A DNA stretch of 9,323 nucleotides from Bacillota bacterium (GCA_017578085.1 PKQR01000089.1:1-9323); one strand, 5' to 3'. Shown: positions 1-5,396, numbered from the stretch's first letter. Numbers and translations: made by a program. The notes: generated by a model not told the origin, from the letters alone.

Positions 1-250
1 CGTCCGGGCTCATGCTGGCGAAGTGTTCCGGCCTGTTGCAGCGGGGAAACAAGCGCGCGGTCACGATGTTGACCCGCTTGTCCGTGCACTGCGCGGACAG
101 GATGCACGCCACCAGCAGCTCAAAGGGTGTCGTGTAGTTGAGGGCGCAGCGGGCGTCGGGGTACATGTCCGCGAGCCGCTCGAGGATCGCGGGCACGTTC
201 AAACGCCATCCGCTGGCCTCCTTCGTGGTCTGCGCCGGCGCCTGCGCCAT
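1..250 (-). CDS. nth: Endonuclease III, N-terminal part (runs off left edge)
   Basis: Endonuclease III is a DNA glycosylase/AP lyase that removes oxidised pyrimidines in base-excision repair. Only the first 83 residues are in the window. They match the family's N-terminus: a helix around residues 18-30 ending in MYPDA, then LNYTTPFELLVACILSAQ, then CTDKRVN. The SAQ-x-TD core of the substrate-binding face is at residues 52-57, in the Gram-positive/archaeal form SAQCTD. The helix-hairpin-helix, the catalytic Lys and Asp and the [4Fe-4S] cysteines would lie beyond the left edge and cannot be checked. The ATG at 250-248 is preceded by a strong GGGAGGTGA (265-257) with a 6-base gap, which fixes the start. 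No promoter is convincing on this strand: a TTGACA lies at 335-330, but no -10 sits at the right distance from it. The gene diverges from the promoter at 338-366. Confidence 0.93.
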   Translation of the reverse strand, partial: MAQAPAQTTKEASGWRLNVPAILERLADMYPDARCALNYTTPFELLVACILSAQCTDKRVNIVTARLFPRCNRPEHFASMSPD

Positions 251-337
251 GTCGCGTCACCTCCCGCACAAGTATACCATGCCAGCGCAGGCGCAGAAGG
301 GCGGATGTCCCGTTATCCTGGAAAGGGTTTGTCAAGC

Positions 338-366
338 TGGACACATGTACCGTCGAGTGGTATAAT
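338..366 (+). promoter_or_regulatory. Strong sigma-A type promoter facing the long leader of the FBPase gene
   Basis: TGGACA at 338-343, a 17-base spacer and TATAAT at 361-366. A TGG just before the -10 makes it an extended -10. Only one of twelve hexamer bases departs from consensus, so strong transcription from about 373 is expected. The next well-supported gene on this strand starts at 888. A 9-base inverted repeat (TACCGTCGA at 348-356, TCGACGGTA at 410-418) brackets the -10 and the start point, and could be an operator or a 5' hairpin. Confidence 0.7.
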
Positions 367-887
367 TATCCTAACATTGGGCGTCATCGGCGCTTCTCGG
401 TGTCATCTGTCGACGGTATCGGCATAAGGTGCCAATGCCCCCGGCTTCTCCGGCCCCGGAGGGCGAACCGCGCGCCCACGGATGCGCCTCGCCTCACACG
501 TCTTGGGGGCTGGGACCGGGACTACGACAAAGAAGAAGGGGGGGCGACGCCTTAGACCGATCTGCAGCCGTTCCGACGGCATTTCGACAACTGAATTAGT
601 ACGAAGCGCCTGGACTTGCCCAAACCAATGGCGGGGGCAAGTTGACGAGGAAGTGGTTCATCGAGCTATCGGCGGATGCCACTCGGCTCGACCACGGTCG
701 TGAGGCGTTCCTTAAAACCCGCGAGCGATCACGGGGACAGAGGGGACGCCAGTGGTCATGGGGGTTGCTCGCATGGGGCTGTCCGCGGCGGGCAGCTTTG
801 TTCGCGCGCGCCCTTTTTGCCTTTACCAGGACTGCAGCCGCTTGCTGGCGGCTGCGGGCAACGAACTCAAGGAGGTCTCGCGAAAGA
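367..887 (+). other. About 520-base stretch without a supported gene: long leader or unidentified RNA
   Basis: It lies between the promoter at 338-366 and the FBPase start. No reading frame on either strand has both a Shine-Dalgarno site and protein-like composition; the ORF extending FBPase upstream to 642 lacks a ribosome site and reads as low-complexity Arg-rich sequence. Several stem-loops are visible: GCCGT/ACGGC around a TCCG loop (567-580); ACTTGCCC/GGGCAAGT with a 13-base loop (614-642); CTGTCC/GGGCAG (779-795, one G-U pair) followed by CTTTGTT; and GCAGCCGC/GCGGCTGC (834-855). I do not recognise a T-box, a known riboswitch core, RNase P RNA, SRP RNA or tmRNA. It may be the leader of the FBPase mRNA, a separate small RNA, or decayed sequence. 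Confidence 0.5.
834..855 (+). promoter_or_regulatory. Perfect 8-bp hairpin just upstream of the FBPase ribosome site
   Basis: GCAGCCGC (834-841) pairs exactly with GCGGCTGC (848-855) across the 6-base loop TTGCTG. It ends 13 bases before the AAGGAGG at 869-875. No T-run follows, so it is not an intrinsic terminator. It could stabilise the mRNA or affect ribosome access. A chance hairpin is possible in GC-rich DNA. Confidence 0.35.
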
Positions 888-2012
888 ATGATCACCTTGT
901 CGGTGATTAAGGCCGATACGGGAGGTTTTGTCGGGCACTCGGCGGTGCACCCTGAGATGATGCGGACCGCCGAGGCGGAGCTGCAGAAGCGGAAGGACAA
1001 GGGTATCATCGAGGACTTCTGCGTCGGCCGCGTCGGCGACGACATCGCGCTCATCATGACCCACCGGCACGGCGTCGACAGCGAATTGGTGCACGGGATT
1101 GCGTGGGAGGTCTTCCAGGCGACGACGGCCGTGGCCAAGGAGCTCAAGCTTTATGGCGCCGGGCAAGACTTGCTGAAGGACGCCTTCGCCGGCACCATCA
1201 AGGGCCTGGGGCCCGGCGTGGCCGAGATGGAGTTTGAAGAGCGTCCCAGCGAGCCCGTGATCGTTTTCCTGGGCGACAAGACGAGCCCGGGCGCGTGGAA
1301 CCTGCCGGTGTACCGGATGTTCGCGGATCCGTTCAACACCCCGGGGCTTGTGATCGACCCCAAGATGCACGGGGGCTTCGACTTCGAGATCCTCGACCTG
1401 CGGGAGAACAAGGTCGCCCGCTTCCATACCCCCAGCGAGAGCTACGACCTGCTGACCTTCATCGGCTCACCGAGCCGGTTCGTGATCCGTAACGTGTACC
1501 AACCGGGCGGCACGGAGCCCGTCGCGACCACCTCCACCCAGCGCTTGAGCCTGATCGCCGGCAAGTACGTGGGCAAGGACGATCCCGTGCTCATCGTCCG
1601 GTGTCAGAGCGGCCTGCCTGCGGTGGGCGAGGTGCTGGAGGCGTTCACCCAGCCCCACTTTGTGGAAGGCTGGATGAGGGGGTCCCACTGCGGCCCCCTC
1701 ATGCCGGTGGGCTTTGACCAGGCTAACACCAGCCGCTTCGACGGCCCGCCGCGTGTCGTCGCGTACGGTTTCCAGATCAGCCAGGGCAAGCTCGTGGGAC
1801 CGCGCGACATGTTCGACGATCCGGGCTTCGACAAGGCGCGGCAGACGGCCCTCGAGATGGCGGAGATGATGCGGCGGATGGGTCCCTTCGAGCCGCATCG
1901 CTTGCCGTTGGAAGAGATGGAGTATACGGCCATGCCCGAGGTCATGCGCCGGGTGGCCGACCGGTTCAAGAGCGCGGCGCCCGTGGTGCACGGAGCGGCC
2001 AGGTCCCGGTAA
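888..2012 (+). CDS. fbp: Class V fructose-1,6-bisphosphate aldolase/phosphatase
   Basis: This family is bifunctional and cytosolic: it condenses triose phosphates to fructose-1,6-bisphosphate and dephosphorylates that to fructose-6-phosphate, which makes gluconeogenesis one-way. It is typical of archaea and deep-branching or thermophilic bacteria. The 374 residues are full length. Visible conserved sites are ADTGGFVGH (D10, H17) and GDD (D51, D52) for metal binding; YGAGQD (Y89, Q93); GDKTSPGAWN (D130, K131); KYVGKDDP with Y227, K230, D231 and D232; R264; and Y346. From memory of the crystal-structure papers, the Lys in GKDD forms the Schiff base and the Tyr three residues earlier is the aldolase acid/base; both are present, so both activities are expected. 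The ATG at 888 follows AAGGAGG (869-875) with a 12-base gap and matches the family's N-terminus. An in-frame extension upstream has no ribosome site. The gene is transcribed alone, convergent with the small gene at 2138-2338. Confidence 0.95.
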   Translation: MITLSVIKADTGGFVGHSAVHPEMMRTAEAELQKRKDKGIIEDFCVGRVGDDIALIMTHRHGVDSELVHGIAWEVFQATTAVAKELKLYGAGQDLLKDAFAGTIKGLGPGVAEMEFEERPSEPVIVFLGDKTSPGAWNLPVYRMFADPFNTPGLVIDPKMHGGFDFEILDLRENKVARFHTPSESYDLLTFIGSPSRFVIRNVYQPGGTEPVATTSTQRLSLIAGKYVGKDDPVLIVRCQSGLPAVGEVLEAFTQPHFVEGWMRGSHCGPLMPVGFDQANTSRFDGPPRVVAYGFQISQGKLVGPRDMFDDPGFDKARQTALEMAEMMRRMGPFEPHRLPLEEMEYTAMPEVMRRVADRFKSAAPVVHGAARSR

Positions 2013-2066
2013 TCCGGGCCGGGTGCCGGTTCGCTGCGGGGAAACGCAGGTCTATGCAGGATCAAA

Positions 2067-2091
2067 AAGAGGCGGGCTCAGCCCGCCTCTT
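2067..2091. terminator. Stem-loop terminator shared by two convergent genes
   Basis: AAGAGGCGGGC (2067-2077) pairs perfectly with GCCCGCCTCTT (2081-2091) across a TCA loop. Read leftward, the stem runs into a T-run (complement of AAAAA at 2064-2068), a good intrinsic terminator for the small gene at 2138-2338. Read rightward, the tail is CTGATTCGGTT, a weaker end for the FBPase transcript. It lies 54 bases after the FBPase stop and 46 bases after the small gene's stop. Confidence 0.85.
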
Positions 2092-2137
2092 CTGATTCGG
2101 TTATCATCCCGCCAACCCGGCGTGAGGCCCTGGGCGG

Positions 2138-2338
2138 TCAGCCCTCGCTGCGGTGGGGCCGCAGCGCCCAACGCGGTGTCGCCGTACTCGGATCCAAGCC
2201 TGTCTTCCCAGCGCGGGAGGCCGAGTAGATGTCGATCGGCCCGCCCGGAGGGACTTCCTTCAGCCCAAGCGCCTCCCGGGCGCGGTCCTCGTTCATGAGC
2301 AAGGCCAGTTGCATGGTATGCACCAGGTTGATGTACAC
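2138..2338 (-). CDS. Small orphan protein, 66 residues
   Basis: I do not recognise this protein. It starts MYINLVHTMQLALLMNEDRA and continues with a charged helical part (REALGLKEV, to about residue 29). Then follows a Pro/Gly-rich, probably disordered tail rich in Ser, Thr and Arg. There is no cysteine cluster, signal peptide or clear membrane segment; the first 16 residues are amphipathic to hydrophobic. The case that it is real rests on its expression signals: a TTGACG-N17-TATAGT promoter (2468-2440), a GGAGGTGA ribosome site (2351-2344), a GTG start 5 bases after it and a terminator 46 bases past the stop. An upstream in-frame GTG at 2347-2345 falls inside the ribosome site, so I chose 2338. 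It stands alone between convergent FBPase and the dehydrogenase. Confidence 0.65.
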   Translation of the reverse strand: MYINLVHTMQLALLMNEDRAREALGLKEVPPGGPIDIYSASRAGKTGLDPSTATPRWALRPHRSEG

Positions 2339-2343
2339 CTGAA

Positions 2344-2351
2344 TCACCTCC
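2344..2351 (-). promoter_or_regulatory. Ribosome binding site that fixes the start of the 66-residue gene
   Basis: GGAGGTGA on the minus strand, followed by 5 bases and the GTG at 2338-2336. It pairs fully with the usual 16S 3' end. It overlaps the alternative upstream GTG and therefore rules it out. Confidence 0.75.
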
Positions 2352-2439
2352 GGCCGGGCTGCGGCGCCCGGTGGCCCTAGTATGCCCGCTTTACGACAGC
2401 CGGAAGACTCAGGTGCGCGCCCCTTCAGCTTCCTCCGCC

Positions 2440-2468
2440 ACTATAGCAGTGTTCAACCCAGGCGTCAA
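2440..2468 (-). promoter_or_regulatory. Promoter of the 66-residue gene
   Basis: TTGACG (2468-2463), a 17-base spacer and TATAGT (2445-2440), with transcription expected to start near 2433. The leader to the GTG at 2338 is about 95 bases. The next gene on this strand is only the small protein, so the promoter appears dedicated to it. An AT-rich patch lies upstream at 2491-2524. Confidence 0.7.
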
Positions 2469-2490
2469 GGGATGTTGATGAGCGGATCCG

Positions 2491-2524
2491 AGTTTTTAAT
2501 ATGAGGGATCACATTATTTAAATC
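2491..2524. other. AT-rich patch in an otherwise GC-rich region
   Basis: This stretch contains AGTTTTTAATATGAG and CACATTATTTAAATC and stands out sharply from its surroundings. It is flanked by loosely inverted GGATCC (2484-2489) and GGTATCC (2527-2533). It lies upstream of the promoter at 2468-2440, somewhat farther away than a standard UP element, and just past the dehydrogenase hairpin. It could be a DNA-bending or binding region, or a scar. No gene is visible in it. Confidence 0.35.
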
Positions 2525-2547
2525 GAGGTATCCAAATGTGTGGGAAA

Positions 2548-2580
2548 GGGGACAGCCTGCAGCGACCGGCGGCTGTCCCC
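2548..2580 (-). terminator. Hairpin just after the dehydrogenase gene, likely terminator
   Basis: GGGGACAGCC (2548-2557) and GGCTGTCCCC (2571-2580) form a perfect 10-bp stem with a 13-base loop. It begins 8 bases after the dehydrogenase stop codon. Read leftward the tail is TTTCCCACACATTT, so the T-run is poor. Termination may be partial, or the hairpin may mainly protect the mRNA 3' end. Confidence 0.6.
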
Positions 2581-2588
2581 AGGGCTCA

Positions 2589-3626
2589 TCAGTCCTCTGG
2601 CGGCACCAGCACCACCTTTCCGAATTGCGCTTGGGACTCGAGGATCCGGTGGGCTTCGGCCGCTTCCTCAAGGGGAAGGACCGTGTGCACCACGGGCCGC
2701 AGCCGCCCCGCCTCCACCCAGGGTAAGAGCGCCAGCAGCTCGCCCTTGCTGCCCATATACGACCCAAGGATGGAGAGCTGCCGGGCAAACACGTAACGGA
2801 TGTCCGTGTGGCCTTCCCAACCGGAGGTATTGCCGCAGGTGACGAGCCGGCCGCCCTTGGCCAACATCTTGATGCTGATCTCCCACGTGGCTTGCCCCAC
2901 GTGCTCAAAGACGACATCCACGCCCCGGCCCCCGGTCAGGTCCCGCACCGCCCGCAGGACGTCGGTGGTCTTATAGTCGATGACCTCATCGGCCCCCAGC
3001 TGCCGGGCTTTGGCCTGCTTCTCCTCGCCCTGGGTGGCGGCGATGACGCGAGCGCCCAAGAGCTTCGCGATCTGGATGCCGGCGCTGCCTACACCGCTGC
3101 TGGCCCCCCAGACAAACACGTCTTCTCCGGGCTGCACGCGGGCCCGGGTCACCAGCATGTGCCAGGCGGTCAGGAAGACCAGCGGCAGCGCCGCCGCTTC
3201 GGGGTAGCTCAAGTTGGCCGGCTTTGGGATCACGTTGATCCGGGGAACCGCCACCAGCTGTGCGTAGCCGCCGTCGCGCCCGGCGCCCAGCAGGTGGTAT
3301 CTGGGACACATGTTGTCCTGGCCGCTGAGGCAGTGGCGACAGCGACCGCAGCTGACGCCGGGGTGGAGGATGACCGGGTCCCCCGGCTTCAAGTCGTCCA
3401 CCAGTTCGCCCGTGGCCGCCACCTCACCCGCGATGTCGGACCCGAGGATGTGGGGCAGCGGCACCATGGGCCGGGGCAGGCCCTTGCGGTTCCAAATGTC
3501 CAGATGGTTGAGGGCGCAGGCCCGCACCCGGACGAGCACCTCGTCGGCCCGGGGCACCGGGTCGGGCACCGTCTCATAGCGCAGTACCTCCGGCCCGCCG
3601 TGGGAATGGATGCGCATTGCTTTCAT
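2589..3626 (-). CDS. Zinc-binding medium-chain dehydrogenase (alcohol dehydrogenase-like)
   Basis: A 345-residue NAD(P)H-dependent oxidoreductase of the medium-chain dehydrogenase superfamily; the substrate cannot be told from sequence. The GroES-like N-terminal domain carries C37 and H59 where the catalytic zinc ligands usually lie. It has GSD (62-64) in place of the usual GHE, as is common in quinone-reductase-like relatives. The structural-zinc set is complete: C93, C96, C99 and C107. The Rossmann fold shows GASSGVGSAG (174-183), then ATQGEEKQAKARQLGADEVI, a typical cofactor-binding stretch, and LVTCG after it. The ATG at 3626 follows AAAGGAAGGG (3644-3635) with an 8-base gap. The gene stands alone, divergent from the TPR-like gene, and ends in the hairpin at 2548-2580. 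I found no convincing promoter. A QOR-like reductase or an acryloyl/crotonyl-CoA reductase-like enzyme is an alternative. Confidence 0.9.
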   Translation of the reverse strand: MKAMRIHSHGGPEVLRYETVPDPVPRADEVLVRVRACALNHLDIWNRKGLPRPMVPLPHILGSDIAGEVAATGELVDDLKPGDPVILHPGVSCGRCRHCLSGQDNMCPRYHLLGAGRDGGYAQLVAVPRINVIPKPANLSYPEAAALPLVFLTAWHMLVTRARVQPGEDVFVWGASSGVGSAGIQIAKLLGARVIAATQGEEKQAKARQLGADEVIDYKTTDVLRAVRDLTGGRGVDVVFEHVGQATWEISIKMLAKGGRLVTCGNTSGWEGHTDIRYVFARQLSILGSYMGSKGELLALLPWVEAGRLRPVVHTVLPLEEAAEAHRILESQAQFGKVVLVPPED

Positions 3627-3703
3627 CTTTCAATCCCTTCCTTTCTAAGGAAAAGATTCTTGTCATATTGAGGTCAGTCCTTTGCGCCTAGCCGCCGTGC
3701 GTA

Positions 3704-3732
3704 TTTACACCTCAACCGGCAGGCGGTAGAAT
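3704..3732 (+). promoter_or_regulatory. Promoter of the TPR-like gene
   Basis: TTTACA (3704-3709), a 17-base spacer and TAGAAT (3727-3732), with transcription expected from about 3739. It overlaps one arm of a 7-base inverted repeat (TTGAGGT 3668-3674, ACCTCAA 3709-3715) that could be an operator. An ATG at 3731 falls inside the -10 and so cannot be the start codon. Confidence 0.65.
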
Positions 3733-3805
3733 GGGTCGTGCGCCCGCTTTCCCGGGCCAGGCCCGTTGCGGCGGAGGGTTAGAGCCGTCCGTTGCGGCCG
3801 CGCGC

Positions 3806-3813
3806 GGAGGGGG
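3806..3813 (+). promoter_or_regulatory. Ribosome binding site that fixes a TTG start
   Basis: GGAGGGGG lies 7 bases before the TTG at 3821. It is the only good Shine-Dalgarno site between the expected transcript start (about 3739) and the first conserved-looking helix of the protein. Confidence 0.65.
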
Positions 3814-3820
3814 ACGACCG

Positions 3821-4840
3821 TTGACCCACAACGCTGTCCACCAAGAGCTGCAGGCGGTGATGGCCCGCCTGCGGCAGCTGGCCCAAGAAGGCCAGCGGGA
3901 AGAATTTGCCGGCTACCTGCAACAGGTGCTGCGGCGCTACGGCAAGGACGATGAAGCGCTCATGCGGCTTGCCCGGTTTTGCCAGAAGCAGGGCTGGCAC
4001 GGAGGATTCGAACTTTTCATGACCAGGCTGGCGGCGCGCATGCCGTCGAGCCGCGCCGGCATCCTGCTCACCCTGGGCGAGCACCTGCTCACCGCAGGGC
4101 GCCAGCGGGGATTCGAACACCTGCGGCAGGCCGCCGCGGCCGCGCTGGAGCACCCCGACGAGGAGATGCTCCAGCGGATTCTCCGCGCAGCAGCCCAACG
4201 GCTGCGGGAGCGCGACGACTGGGAGGAGGCGGTGGAGCAGTTTCCTCCTGAGGTACGGGGGGATCTCTACCTCGAACTGGCGGGCCTGTGGGGGACGGCG
4301 GAGCCGGAGAAGGCGTGGCGCGCATACCGGCGGGGCTTGCGCAACAAACCCGACGCGTTGCCCGGGGAGCCCTTGGCGGCCGTGGCTGCCGCCTACGCCC
4401 GCCGCGTGGCCGCAACCGAACCCGAGCGCGCCATCGCGAGCCTGCTCTGGGCAGCGGAGCGGGTGGACGATCCCAAGCTTGTGGCGCAGGCGGCCGCCAT
4501 CGCCCTGCGGGCGGGCGACAAGGAGCAGGCGCTGCGGCTGAGCCGGCAGGCGGCCCGCAGGCTGCCGGAGGACCTGGACAACCTGGGGCGGCTGGCGGCC
4601 CTGCAAGCCGAGGCTGGAGAGTGGGGGGCCGTCGCGGCGCTGGCCCCCGCGATTGCCGTGGCCGTGTCCCGCCTCAACCCTTGGCAGCGGGAAGACCACG
4701 TCGCCACCGTGGAACTGGCCTTGGAGGCGTGCCTGCGTACCGGGCAGGACGCTCAGGCCAGGGCTGTCGTGGAGCAGGTCGGCCTCCCGAGGGCGTGGCG
4801 CGAGCGGTGGGAAGCGCGGCTCACCGGCCGGCGGCTCTAG
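3821..4840 (+). CDS. Alpha-helical TPR-like repeat protein, function unknown
   Basis: A 339-residue protein, almost entirely helical and rich in Ala, Leu, Arg and Glu. It reads as a string of helical hairpins of the TPR/Sel1-like kind. Clearest are residues about 222-250 (AIALRAGDKEQALRLSRQ) and 295-320 (ELALEACLRTGQDAQAR), with the Ala/Gly spacing of TPR helix pairs. Residues about 60-66 and 96-101 also share a GFE motif within a short repeat. There is no signal peptide, membrane segment or catalytic motif, so a cytosolic scaffold or protein-interaction role is the best guess. The TTG start at 3821 is chosen because the promoter's -10 covers the upstream ATG at 3731 and GGAGGGGG precedes the TTG. 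The gene converges on the TauE-like gene with 82 bases between them and no clear terminator. Confidence 0.75.
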   Translation: MTHNAVHQELQAVMARLRQLAQEGQREEFAGYLQQVLRRYGKDDEALMRLARFCQKQGWHGGFELFMTRLAARMPSSRAGILLTLGEHLLTAGRQRGFEHLRQAAAAALEHPDEEMLQRILRAAAQRLRERDDWEEAVEQFPPEVRGDLYLELAGLWGTAEPEKAWRAYRRGLRNKPDALPGEPLAAVAAAYARRVAATEPERAIASLLWAAERVDDPKLVAQAAAIALRAGDKEQALRLSRQAARRLPEDLDNLGRLAALQAEAGEWGAVAALAPAIAVAVSRLNPWQREDHVATVELALEACLRTGQDAQARAVVEQVGLPRAWRERWEARLTGRRL

Positions 4841-4922
4841 CTGCTGCGCACGGCTGGCGCCCACCGGGAGCCTGGCTTGCCTGTGGATGACGGCCTCCGT
4901 TGCCGGGCCTCGTTTCAGCCGC

Positions 4923-5279
4923 TCAACGGTTGAACCAGAGGCGGATGGCCGTATACAGCGCGAGCAGGGCGAAGAGGCGCTTAATGAATAACTCCGGCAC
5001 GACGGCCACCAGGCGGGCACCCAAATACCCCCCAGCCGTGGCGCCGATCATGACCAGCAGCGCCACGGGCAGCTGGAGGTTCCCCCGGGCGTAGTGCGTC
5101 AGGCTTCCCACCACCGCCGTGGGGATGATGATGAGCAGCGAGGTGCCTACGGCCTGGTTCATGGGCAAATGAAAAAGTTGGTTGAGGGCCGGAACGATGA
5201 TGAGCCCGCCGCCGATACCGAGCATCCCGCTCAGCGCGCCGGCCGCCAATCCGAGCAAGATGAGGGCCACTGCTTGCAT
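4923..5279 (-). CDS. Half-size TauE/SafE (TSUP) family membrane protein
   Basis: This family moves sulfur-containing or organic anions across the inner membrane. The usual protein has 240-270 residues built from two similar halves; this one has 118 residues and a single half. It begins with the signature LSGMLGIGGGLIIVPAL (residues 16-32), followed by GTSL (45-48), HYARGN (62-67), GATAGGYLGARL (79-90) and a C-terminal ELFIKRLFALL. About four membrane segments are visible (roughly 3-31, 44-62, 70-92 and 98-115). A functional unit would probably be a dimer, which is an inference; the substrate is unknown. The ATG at 5279 follows GGGAAGGA (5296-5289) with a 9-base gap. It is divergent from the rnhA cluster. 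No second half is encoded nearby. Confidence 0.88.
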   Translation of the reverse strand: MQAVALILLGLAAGALSGMLGIGGGLIIVPALNQLFHLPMNQAVGTSLLIIIPTAVVGSLTHYARGNLQLPVALLVMIGATAGGYLGARLVAVVPELFIKRLFALLALYTAIRLWFNR

Positions 5280-5305
5280 CGCGCGCCGTCCTTCCCATTA
5301 GTGTC

Positions 5306-5325
5306 GGACAAGTGCAGGCTTGTCC
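5306..5325. repeat. Palindrome overlapping a promoter between divergent genes
   Basis: GGACAAG (5306-5312) and CTTGTCC (5319-5325) are perfect 7-base inverted arms around a 6-base spacer. The right arm contains the -35 (TTGTCC) of the rightward promoter. On the other strand the palindrome lies just upstream of the TauE-like gene's ribosome site. This placement suits a repressor operator, or a hairpin in the TauE-like leader. Confidence 0.5.
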
Positions 5326-5348
5326 CATAGGCTATGCTACCATAAAAT
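5320..5348 (+). promoter_or_regulatory. Promoter for the membrane protein-rnhA-PNP cluster
   Basis: TTGTCC (5320-5325), a 17-base spacer and TAAAAT (5343-5348), with transcription expected from about 5355. The three genes downstream lie on the same strand with short gaps. The -35 coincides with a palindrome arm. Confidence 0.6.
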
Positions 5349-5378
5349 AGGACTACGGGGTATCTTGGGCCAGGCGCG

Positions 5379-5396
5379 GCCGCCCCGAGGGGCGGC
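5379..5396 (+). promoter_or_regulatory. GC-rich hairpin in the leader of the rnhA cluster
   Basis: GCCGCCC (5379-5385) pairs with GGGCGGC (5390-5396) around a CGAG loop, within the roughly 100-base leader. The bases after it (GTTGATG) are too poor in T for an intrinsic terminator. Its role, if any, is unknown. Confidence 0.35.

Noticed and set aside
330..335. TTGACA on the minus strand as the nth -35
   Set aside because: The best -10-like hexamer (GATAAC at 317-312) is only 12 bases away, too short a spacer.
435..599. Short plus-strand frame starting MPPASPAPEG with a weak AAGGTG upstream
   Set aside because: The ribosome site is poor and only 3 bases away, the product is 54 residues of proline/arginine-rich low-complexity sequence, and it reads like chance GC-rich coding.
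642..887. In-frame upstream extension of the FBPase gene
   Set aside because: It has no ribosome site and an Arg-rich non-family sequence, while AAGGAGG and the conserved N-terminus fix the start at 888.
2808..3671. Long plus-strand ORF opposite the dehydrogenase
   Set aside because: It is a shadow of a GC-rich gene: the minus strand carries all family motifs, ribosome site and terminator.
4004..4118. Repeated GGATTCGAAC, resembling a tRNA T-loop
   Set aside because: It lies within the TPR-like coding frame (the repeated GFE motif), and the flanking bases cannot form a T-stem or acceptor stem.
4841..4922. Terminator between the convergent TPR-like and TauE-like genes
   Set aside because: Only short or widely spaced complementary stretches (for example CCGTTG 4897-4902 with CAACGG 4924-4929) were found, with no T-run.
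3779..5020. Long minus-strand ORF opposite the TPR-like gene
   Set aside because: It is a mirror frame of a high-GC gene, rich in Pro, Gly, Arg and His, with no ribosome site and running into the TauE-like gene.
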